Assembly (NCBI GenBank): GCA_000814665.1
Contig: JWIH01000009.1
Span: 144,094 to 208,093 of the forward strand
DNA from: Pseudoalteromonas flavipulchra NCIMB 2033 = ATCC BAA-314
GTDB taxonomy: Bacteria; Pseudomonadota; Gammaproteobacteria; Enterobacterales; Alteromonadaceae
DNA length: 64,000 nt
Reading direction: 5' to 3'
The notes under the pieces were generated by a model. It was not told the origin of the DNA. It made no database searches and saw only the letters and a program-made list of their open reading frames with translations. This document shows positions 9,108-16,900 of the stretch, piece by piece. The position numbers were made by a program, and so were the translations under genes. Position 1 is the first letter of the stretch. The number at the start of each line of letters is the position of its first letter.

Positions 9108-9986
9108 TTAGTTTGAGTCGAGTTGATCTATGTAGCGCTCTATAACTTCCTGAATAGATCGATGCTCCTGAACGGGTAAATAATTTATATGGGCCAATAA
9201 AAACTCTTTGGTACCATAATTACTGAGTAGTATCTGATTTACTCTCTTTAACACCTGCCTGCTTACTTGAGTCTTATTACACATCACATGACCTAAAATA
9301 AACCGAGGTGAATCCGCGATTAGATAGGACTCATATTTATCTTGATTGGCTTTCGCGTATCGCATCACTTCAACAGGGTAACCAAGCAGAAAGTCCACAC
9401 GTTTCAACTCGAACATCCGATGTACAGTTTCATAATGATTACTTCCACCTCTCACCACTTTATTAGCGCTATCCACCTGTGCTAATTGCTTATCTAAAAA
9501 AGGCCCATATGACAGGTCGTCAGCAGTTACTATCAGCTTATTTCTGTATACGTTAAAAAGTTGCATAAGAGAGACTACATTACCTTCTTCATCAAGCACT
9601 TCTTTAGATAGCTGAGGTGAATCAGCATGTTGATATAGACGTCTACTGATATAAAAATTTACTGGCAAGCTGAATAGAAAGTTTTTTTCGCGATAAGTAG
9701 TTTTTACTTTGTTAAGAGTGCAAATAGCTGATTTATCTTGCTTTAGCATTGAGCGTAACGTCCGTTTATAACTTGCGCCGAGAAACTCAATGTTTGAGAG
9801 GTTTAATTGTTCAAATAGTATTTTGTTGGTTGCGCCAGCAATATTTTCAGGTTTAGCTTTTTGCGTCAAAATAGCGAGGTCTTCTTCATCATCCAAAAAT
9901 ATCTGAATCGTTGTTGCATCAACATTAGCAGTGACAGCTAAGCAAAAAACGACAAATAGGTACCTCAGAAAATTCATATACATCAT
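9108..9986 (-). CDS. Periplasmic solute-binding-like protein (SBP family 3-like)
   Basis: The 292-residue protein has a signal peptide (hydrophobic FLRYLFVVFCLAVTANVDA). The first codons read MMYMNF, and the third Met may be the true start. The body looks like a family-3 extracellular solute-binding fold of the kind found alone in Pseudoalteromonas and Shewanella (TIGR02285-like). Features are two lobes, the YGPFLDKQL segment, and VRGGSNHYETVHRMFELKRVDFLLGYPVEV in the second lobe, given here as a region near residues 165-200. No transporter genes adjoin it, so it may feed a sensor or act alone. Ligand unknown. Confidence 0.6.
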   Translation of the reverse strand: MMYMNFLRYLFVVFCLAVTANVDATTIQIFLDDEEDLAILTQKAKPENIAGATNKILFEQLNLSNIEFLGASYKRTLRSMLKQDKSAICTLNKVKTTYREKNFLFSLPVNFYISRRLYQHADSPQLSKEVLDEEGNVVSLMQLFNVYRNKLIVTADDLSYGPFLDKQLAQVDSANKVVRGGSNHYETVHRMFELKRVDFLLGYPVEVMRYAKANQDKYESYLIADSPRFILGHVMCNKTQVSRQVLKRVNQILLSNYGTKEFLLAHINYLPVQEHRSIQEVIERYIDQLDSN

Positions 9987-10126
9987 TCAATTACCTGGTA
10001 AACAAAAGGATTCCTGAGCCTAATACCTCCCTCTCTAAATTTAGTTGAGGATTTTACGATTGTAAAATCCATACCTTTAGCCAACTCACAAGAATGCCAT
10101 ATTGCATATTGTAATCCTATATTAAG

Positions 10127-10156
10127 CCTGATTTCAGATAATAAGTGCACCACTCA
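10127..10156 (+). repeat. Left copy of 30-bp inverted repeat bounding the island
   Basis: These 30 bases, starting CCTGATTTCAGATAATAAGT, occur again in perfect inverted orientation at 21233-21262. The inner 27 bases belong to the IS30 end. The outer CCT is shared as well. Confidence 0.8.
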
Positions 10157-11212
10157 TGGTTAAACGATGAGAAGAGATCAACTGCCTGTTGGTGGTACTC
10201 TATCGTCGCCAAACAAACAGAAGCATTTACCATGAGTTACAAGCAGTTGATCGAAGGACAAAGATACCAGATAGAAGCCTACTTACGCGAGGGTTTTAGT
10301 TATCGTGAGATAGGCAAACGCCTGAAAGTCAGTCATAGCACTATTAGCCGAGAAGTCAGATGAAATAGGATCCGGGAAAATCACTATCTACCCTAAGTCG
10401 CACAGGTAAAGACACTCAAAAGGCGTGTTGAAGCCGCAAAGTCGTGTCTATCTAAGCTGACCATCACCTTTGTTGAGTTCGGATTAGAACAAAAGTGGAG
10501 TCCCGAGCAAATTGCAGGCGTGGGCCGGATTATTGGGCTCTCAGTGAGTCACGCGTAGATTTACGGCTATGTGCAACGGGATAAATTGAGCGGCGGCAAA
10601 TTGTTTAGGCACTTGCGACAAGGCCATCGACGATATCGCAAAGGTCGTCGTGCGAAGCGTAGCATTATCCCGAACCGGGTGGGCATTGAGCACCGCCCAG
10701 CGATTGTTGACAAGAAAAGGCGGTTCGATGACTGGGAAGCTGATACCGTACTGGGTAAGCATGGAACGGGTGCAATAGTCAGCCTAGTTGAACGCCAAAG
10801 CAAGCTTTATTTAATACGTAAAGTGCCAGCAAAGAGCGGGGCAGACGTAAGCAGAGCCATGATAGGCATACTGTGGCGATATCGCCGTCATGTGTATACG
10901 ATAACCGCTGATAATGGCAGCGAGTTCTGTGACCACGAGCTAGTTGCAGATAAGCTCAACACTGATATTTATTTTGCGAATCCGTATTTCGCATGGGAGC
11001 GCGGGTTGAATGAAAACTTCAACGGTTTATTGCGCCAGTACATACGTAAAGGAACGGATTTAAGAACGGTAACGGATAAGCAGGTGTCCAATGTTGAACA
11101 TACGCTAAACGCCAGATCTAGAAAGTGCCTAGGTTACAAACAGCCTGTCGTTGTGTTTAATGAATTACGCAATGCGGTAATTTAGCGAGTGGTGCACTTC
11201 GGGGTTGAATTC
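10130..11212 (+). mobile_element. IS30-family insertion sequence, inactive
   Basis: The left end GATTTCAGATAATAAGTGCA and the reverse complement of the right end (GAATTCAACCCCGAAGTGCA) share the inner core AAGTGCACCACTC, giving imperfect inverted repeats of about 26 bp around one transposase frame. The length of about 1.08 kb suits IS30. No clear target duplication flanks it, which suggests later rearrangement. Two further traces of the same element lie at 20582 and 21198. The transposase is broken (next entry). Confidence 0.8.
10232..11185 (+). pseudogene. IS30 transposase with three in-frame stop codons
   Basis: One 318-codon frame runs from ATG 10232 to TAG 11185 but is interrupted by TGA (10361), TAA (10394) and TAG (10556), all in the same frame with no indel. 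The N-terminus (YREIGKRLKVSHSTISREVR) is the IS30 helix-turn-helix. The catalytic domain keeps the DDE pattern: WEADTVLG, TADNGSEF and NENFNGLLRQY. Context suggests the stops replace an Arg, a Gln and a Trp codon, each one base away. The element therefore cannot make full-length transposase, though an intact copy elsewhere could act on its ends. Confidence 0.85.
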
Positions 11213-11501
11213 GCGCGTAACCCACTAACAATTAAGTTGAGTTTGCGGAAACTACCATTAGGATCTTTAATATAGGCGGTAGCCTATAACTTTTTTGAGA
11301 GCAATGAGACGTTATTTTTTGATTTATCTAGCAACGCTAGTGGAGCTGATGAATTAAAAATTTAGTCATAAGCCTTAACCAGCATATGGTTAAAGCCAAT
11401 ACTTTCTATTTATTCATGAACTAAAACATGAAAAAAATTCTAGGCAATCATCCACTTAGCTCACTAAATAAATGCCTATTACATTGTTATTATGTCACAA
11501 T
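11213..11501. other. Intergenic scar between IS30 and the defence-like genes
   Basis: This AT-rich stretch follows the IS right end. A short open tail at about 11305-11364 (ETLFFDLSSNASGADELKI, then stop) could be the remnant of a gene cut by the IS, but it is too short to name. No clear terminator for the minus-strand operon ending at 11502 was found. Confidence 0.3.
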
Positions 11502-12494
11502 TTACAAAAGAGAACGTAACCTTCTTTTTAATTGATCTATGAACTCAAACACTTCATTTTCGTTATATCGAATGATTGGAATATCTTTAAGATCAAATGG
11601 GATATCATTTTTATCGGCTCTGTTTTGAATTATCACACAGTCTTTGTTTGACGACATAGCCAGTCCCAATTCAAACATTACATTAGGGTTCATACCTGTT
11701 ATATCTGCTATTACAATTCGAGCTTCGTATATATGGCTAACAATATTTTTCATAATTCCATCAGTAAATATATCTTCATCAACTCTATATGCCTGTAGTG
11801 ATAAAAAGTCTGTAGCCGTAGAAATTGATTTATAAATATCTGCTTTAACTATAGTCTCATTGAAAGGCATTGCTACAAATACTAGTTCCTCATATGGAAT
11901 TGACGCTTTTGCTTTTTGAAAATATTGATGTGTGTTCGATAAATAAGAAACTGGTATATTTGGTAAATTTAGAAGTATAGCTTCTCGTTTGTCCTGTGAT
12001 CTTTTTAAGTATCCAATAAAAGTACTTTCATCTTTCATATCAGAATAAAATGTTGGGATCTCGAAGTAATCAAAGTCATACATTAATCCTTGAGATATTA
12101 CAGTTTTTTCCTCTGAAAAATGTGATGCTATGAATATTGGCAATAAAGGCCATTTTTTCCTTATTATTCTACCAATATCCATCCCTACACGAAGGTCCCT
12201 TTGGGACTTAATTTCATTATTATCATCAAGCCCATCAGTTTCATCACCACTGTAATCTAAATCCAATAGAACACATGCTAGAGAATCACTGTACTTCTCC
12301 ATTTCTTGTATTGTACTTCTGATGAATTCAGATTTATTTTTGTCTGTTATTGCTCCAAAAATGCTATTTGATTTCACAATGAACTCTGAAGAATTCCACC
12401 AAGATTCGCAAGTAGAGCGAAAACGCTCAATGTGCCTTTCTACATCGTCTATATAAAAAATTACCTTTTTATCTAATTCAAGTTTATTATTCAT
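11502..12494 (-). CDS. Receiver-like domain fused to nucleoside deoxyribosyltransferase/TIR-like domain (putative effector)
   Basis: The 330-residue protein starts at an ATG preceded by AAAGGA, 14 bases after the big upstream gene. Residues 10-160 resemble a response-regulator receiver: acidic pair D16-D17 in FYIDDVERH, candidate phospho-Asp in VLLDLDYSG (D78/D80) and IFIASHF (S124). The usual switch lysine before Pro is replaced (FEIP, 144-147). Residues 203-315 have the pattern of deoxyribosyltransferase-like (DRHyd) domains: VFVAMPF (205-211), GIMKNIV, VIADITG (261-267), NPNVMFELGLA with the conserved Glu275, and CVIIQN. Such domains cleave N-glycosidic bonds in nucleotides and recur in conflict systems. 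I infer an effector controlled by the upstream protein. No signal peptide. Confidence 0.7.
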   Translation of the reverse strand: MNNKLELDKKVIFYIDDVERHIERFRSTCESWWNSSEFIVKSNSIFGAITDKNKSEFIRSTIQEMEKYSDSLACVLLDLDYSGDETDGLDDNNEIKSQRDLRVGMDIGRIIRKKWPLLPIFIASHFSEEKTVISQGLMYDFDYFEIPTFYSDMKDESTFIGYLKRSQDKREAILLNLPNIPVSYLSNTHQYFQKAKASIPYEELVFVAMPFNETIVKADIYKSISTATDFLSLQAYRVDEDIFTDGIMKNIVSHIYEARIVIADITGMNPNVMFELGLAMSSNKDCVIIQNRADKNDIPFDLKDIPIIRYNENEVFEFIDQLKRRLRSLL

Positions 12495-12508
12495 CTATAG
12501 TTCCTTTA

Positions 12509-15500
12509 CTAATGTTGGTTAGGTAGTACAATCCTAACGTGAGCGTCAATAAGATCATTTTTAATATTTAATTCTGCATCGAATTTCATAAGTATACTTT
12601 GAGATCTCTGCAAACCATGACCCAATTTATATTCGATGTCAGATTCTGAAGAAGAAGTAAAAGTTAAAGACGTATTGTGCTTACTCCTTGTAACTTTTAT
12701 GTTTAGGCTACTATTTGGTAAGCCGTATTTAAATGCGTTTTCAATAACAGTTCTAAAGGAGTCCAGTACAATTATGCTAGGCGTGTAGGTTCTAATACTT
12801 CTAATATTCGGTAACCTTGGCTTACAATCAATATTTTTATCAGCATATTTAGTTGAAACATCAGTTATGATCTTATCTAAACTTGCTTTAATATCGCAGG
12901 AACACTTTTCCAAAAGCTCAGGCAGTTTGTTCTCTTTTTTAAGATAAATAATGTGGTTCGCAAATCGCTCTCTTTTTGGTTGAACAACATTTCTTAGTAT
13001 TTTAAGACAATTTATATCGGATAAAGCCCCTTCTATACACTGCTCAGCAAGTGAATTTAATTCACTTTCAATAAACCGGAAATCTTTTATGTATTCTCCA
13101 CTCGTTAGATAATTATATTCATCGCCTTTAAGATCAAACGATTCAATAAATACTTTTATATGTTTAATCACATCATGAAAGTATAGTGAAAACTCTTCTC
13201 TATAATTAAGGTTTGCTTTAAGATCTTTAAGGTTAAAAACTTCTGCCCACGACCTAAATAGAATCATACTATTGGGATGACTCTGATTTTTTTCTTTGAA
13301 TAATAGTGATAATTTCTCAACAGATGTAAAAAAACGCCTATCACTAGTATTACTCTTAACCATGTGATTACTTAATATATACGACTTAACATCAGTATAG
13401 GTTTCTCGATAGCTAGACCTTTTCCAATCATCTTCGCTATTGATGTATCTAAAAGGTCCCTCTAGTGAAGCTTCAATTTTTTCTAAAAGATGTTGTTCTT
13501 GAAAAATACAACATATTAGTGAATATGTTTCATATAATTCGATGTCTTTAACAAGGATATGGGGGGAAGAAGTCGCAATATCTACCAAAGTTTTGAAGTC
13601 AAACGATGCCATAAACCAAAAAGCTTTACTTCGTATATCTAACTCAATACTTTGATCTACAATGAATGATTGCAGTAATTCACTAATTAACAACGTTGAC
13701 ACTGAAAGGTAGTGATTATTTTGGCGTAAAGTACTGCTATCTTTTCCAAATATTAGTCCTTCTAACCAAAGCATATGTACTAGAGAAGACATTAGCGCTT
13801 TATCTTGTGATATTTGTGTCAAAAGCTCTTTAATTTGCTCTAATGTACTAGCTCTGTTATCACCATAATTAACATAATTTCCAATTAGATGACGAAGAAA
13901 CGCAACTTCTTTGGTTACTAGATTGCAACTTACCCTTTCAATATAATTTAGCGAGTAGACGTCTATCGTGTGTAGTTCCTCGCTCCAAAAATTTGCAATT
14001 TTAAACATTTTGTCATTTTTATTTTGATCCAAAATAGTATCAATTTTTTCCTTTAAAAGGCATGCTGGGCAATTATGATTATATGCAGGGGCATTAAACT
14101 TTATGATTGGAAAATGTTGAACTTGTACATCTTTATAGGTTTCTATACCCGAAATAAAATCAAACTCCATAGAGTACGAGCGATCTACTAATATATAGCA
14201 CCGAAGACTTCTAGCCCCATAACTGTATTCCCAATTTAATGCAGCTTTATAGGTCGAACTAGTTGTAACCGCCATATCAATATACACTACAATATTGTGC
14301 TCATTATTCTCTCTAGACTCTGTTGGCAAATCAAACTTATTAAAGGTCTCCACAGACACATCAACGCTATTGATTTTTAGGGCAATTTTTCCACATAAAT
14401 CTCCAGCAGCAGAGTTTAATTCAGGGTGTATAATAGTAAACTTTAATTTGTTAGTTGTATATTTCGAAATTATGTCTTCAATATCAGATACAACTTTTTC
14501 CTGAAGACGCCTTTCTTCTCTTTGTAACACCAATTCAGTTTTAAGATAAGAAATATAGCAAGTGGCACCATTGGTTAAATGACCAGAAATTAAAGCTTTA
14601 TCTTTACACCATCGTTCTAGTATATCCGTAGTTACTTGTTCATATCGATGCGGTTCTTTTTGTTTAATAGAATTGCTTTCTTTATCGATATCCAGTACAT
14701 CATCAATTCTCCATTCGTCGGGCTTGTCTTTATATACCTCAAATTTATGCCTTAAAAAGGTATAATCATCTTCAACTGTTTCATTAGAAATTAGAGATAT
14801 GGAGTATATGTTCGAAATTAAGGGAATTGAGCTAACAATCCGCTTTACCGAACTTCCTGTTACACTTACATCAGTTAACACTAAAATACCTGAGATATCG
14901 CGATTTTTTACAACTTTCGATACAACATTTATCATAGAACTACTAGATGTAACCGTTAAAAGGTTATTTACTGGTATTTGTTTCTTTAAAAGGATTGATT
15001 TAGAAAGTAACTCCAAGCTTTTGGTTGTTTGAATTATAAAATTGAACTTAAAATTTTTGTTAGAAATAATATCTGACGCGCTAAAACAGAAATTTCTCTT
15101 GTTTAAAACTTCTTGTAGCGAATAGTATCCTCTTAAAAATACCTCTGACGGATATGGAAGCCAAACTTTTGCAGTACTATTAAAAGTACATTGTAATTGA
15201 CTTCTAATATTGTCTTCATTATAAACTTCAATAGCATCAAATAAGTGCTTTTCATCAACTTCATTTGTGATGTTGATGCCTTTTAAACTTATGGTTCCTG
15301 AACCACTTTCATTAACCCAAAACACTTGATTCAAAAGCTTTTTAAGCAACCCCCTGTCAGCTTGCTTTTCTAAGTTACTCAATAAATAAAACTCAGACAA
15401 AAGCGATTCATTAGGTACATTAATCAAAATTACTGGCGCATATTCCGAAGAGTGATACATACAGAAAATAATAATTTTTACGCAATATTTGGTTTGGTTT

Positions 15501-16744
15501 TTGAAGTTTTTCAAGTCAATTACTATATTATTGTTTTCTGTTGCTTGCCTTTCATCTATTTGCTTTTCAATAGAATTAATGAAGTTTTCAGTATTCTTTT
15601 CACCACTCAAGTTTGAATCGTATAAATAGTTCCAAGAGATAATTTTATCTGTTTTAGAGCTATTAAGCATTTTGACAGAACTAGAACTCGTAGTTTTGTT
15701 TAGTGGAATAAACTTATCTGGAATATAAATTTGGAATGAAGTGCCAATTTTAGATGATTCAAATTTTTCTTCATCTTCAGATAATTCAATAACTTCCTTT
15801 TTACCATTTATATATGAATAGCATAGATAAGTAGAATTACATTGAACGAATATTATTCCTCCACTTTCTCTAACTGATTCATGAACGAAATATAATCCAC
15901 TTGGTAGTATTAAATCTGGAAACTCTTCATATCTTGGAAAAACTCTATCAAGCTTTTTGCGATCTTTTTTGGAGGAGTATTTTTCAAACGCATACTCTAA
16001 TATTTTTTTATTGATTTTTTCACTGCTTTTGTTAGGAAAGTTTCTAAAATAGTCTTCTTCAAGTGACTCACATATACCGATTCCTATATCAGAAATTGAC
16101 AACTCATAAAAAAAATTAGAGCTTGAGGATTTAAATTGCGCTGCGAGTTTTTTGGGTAAAGAGCTAGATTCAGTTAAAATTTCTCTTTCTTTTTTTACCA
16201 CCATCATATACGCAGGTGACCCTTGACTATGATAGAAAGTATTCTCTCCTAACTCCTTTAAAATGATACGTTTTAAATTCCTTTTGGTATCAAGTCTAAA
16301 TTCGTTAATAGCTCCACTTGAAAGCTCTCCTTCTAGGTCAGAAGTTTCTTTCCTGAGAAAGTTTTTAAATTCACCTATACTACTAAAACTTGAAAAATCT
16401 ATAATTGACTTATTTTTGTTTTTATTCTTTTCTTCAAAGTTGGAATACTCGTAAGCCTCACAATTAAAGTTTATATCTTTACTAATTTTACTAAAAAAGC
16501 CACTAAAAACTAAAAAGCTCAACAGTGGGCCTTTTTCACTGACCTTTAAGTCAACTTTAATTTGTTTGTCAAGTAGAGTCGAAATCCAAGAAAACAATTG
16601 ACTTGCTGTTAGAGGGGATATTTGACGAATAGAAGTGAGATCGAATACAACTTCTTTTTGGAGTTCAAATGAACTATTCCAATTTTCATTCAAGAACTTA
16701 TTGAATCCCGAAAGTGCTACATCTTTTCGTCTTAGCTTATACAT
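12509..16744 (-). CDS. 1411-aa STAS/HATPase/dual PRTase-like/HATPase regulator (putative sensor)
   Basis: This cytoplasmic giant reads as a chain of regulatory folds. Residues 25-90 look like a STAS domain (VVFDLTSIRQISPLTASQLF). About 150-345 is a GHKL ATPase with N-box ELGENTFYHSQ (164-174), G1 box SDIGIGI (218-224) and GLYFVHESVRESGG (283-296). A second STAS-like segment follows (IVIDLKNFKNQTKYCVKIII, 407-426). Two phosphoribosyltransferase-like Rossmann units follow, with ILVLTDVSVTGSSV (620-633) and IVVYIDMAVTTSSTY (818-832), each with one Asp where PRTases usually have two acids. CPAC (892-895) may bind metal. A helical region leads to a C-terminal ATPase with N-box ENAFKYG near 1335 and GHGLQRS, lacking a clear G1 box. 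I infer a sensor that drives the downstream effector; I know no named system with this architecture. Confidence 0.65.
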   Translation of the reverse strand: MYKLRRKDVALSGFNKFLNENWNSSFELQKEVVFDLTSIRQISPLTASQLFSWISTLLDKQIKVDLKVSEKGPLLSFLVFSGFFSKISKDINFNCEAYEYSNFEEKNKNKNKSIIDFSSFSSIGEFKNFLRKETSDLEGELSSGAINEFRLDTKRNLKRIILKELGENTFYHSQGSPAYMMVVKKEREILTESSSLPKKLAAQFKSSSSNFFYELSISDIGIGICESLEEDYFRNFPNKSSEKINKKILEYAFEKYSSKKDRKKLDRVFPRYEEFPDLILPSGLYFVHESVRESGGIIFVQCNSTYLCYSYINGKKEVIELSEDEEKFESSKIGTSFQIYIPDKFIPLNKTTSSSSVKMLNSSKTDKIISWNYLYDSNLSGEKNTENFINSIEKQIDERQATENNNIVIDLKNFKNQTKYCVKIIIFCMYHSSEYAPVILINVPNESLLSEFYLLSNLEKQADRGLLKKLLNQVFWVNESGSGTISLKGINITNEVDEKHLFDAIEVYNEDNIRSQLQCTFNSTAKVWLPYPSEVFLRGYYSLQEVLNKRNFCFSASDIISNKNFKFNFIIQTTKSLELLSKSILLKKQIPVNNLLTVTSSSSMINVVSKVVKNRDISGILVLTDVSVTGSSVKRIVSSIPLISNIYSISLISNETVEDDYTFLRHKFEVYKDKPDEWRIDDVLDIDKESNSIKQKEPHRYEQVTTDILERWCKDKALISGHLTNGATCYISYLKTELVLQREERRLQEKVVSDIEDIISKYTTNKLKFTIIHPELNSAAGDLCGKIALKINSVDVSVETFNKFDLPTESRENNEHNIVVYIDMAVTTSSTYKAALNWEYSYGARSLRCYILVDRSYSMEFDFISGIETYKDVQVQHFPIIKFNAPAYNHNCPACLLKEKIDTILDQNKNDKMFKIANFWSEELHTIDVYSLNYIERVSCNLVTKEVAFLRHLIGNYVNYGDNRASTLEQIKELLTQISQDKALMSSLVHMLWLEGLIFGKDSSTLRQNNHYLSVSTLLISELLQSFIVDQSIELDIRSKAFWFMASFDFKTLVDIATSSPHILVKDIELYETYSLICCIFQEQHLLEKIEASLEGPFRYINSEDDWKRSSYRETYTDVKSYILSNHMVKSNTSDRRFFTSVEKLSLLFKEKNQSHPNSMILFRSWAEVFNLKDLKANLNYREEFSLYFHDVIKHIKVFIESFDLKGDEYNYLTSGEYIKDFRFIESELNSLAEQCIEGALSDINCLKILRNVVQPKRERFANHIIYLKKENKLPELLEKCSCDIKASLDKIITDVSTKYADKNIDCKPRLPNIRSIRTYTPSIIVLDSFRTVIENAFKYGLPNSSLNIKVTRSKHNTSLTFTSSSESDIEYKLGHGLQRSQSILMKFDAELNIKNDLIDAHVRIVLPNQH

Positions 16745-16900
16745 TGTTCATCCTGAAGCTATTTAGTATGCAAATATAACTAAAATAGTAAGTTATCTTT
16801 AAAACCAATATACCATAATATTTATTAAAACCTAATTCAAACAAACCATAATAAATTGACTTTTAATAAAATAATAAATATCAAGCATGTAATTCCTCTA
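16745..16900. promoter_or_regulatory. AT-rich promoter region of the STAS/HATPase operon
   Basis: These 156 very AT-rich bases separate the ABC-3C operon from the two-gene module on the same strand. The gap makes a separate promoter for the module likely. No unambiguous -35/-10 pair or terminator can be singled out. Confidence 0.3.

Noticed and set aside
12509-16744. Classical hybrid histidine kinase
   Set aside because: No H-box phospho-His dimerisation helix before either ATPase domain was found, and STAS and PRTase-like units are not part of that architecture.
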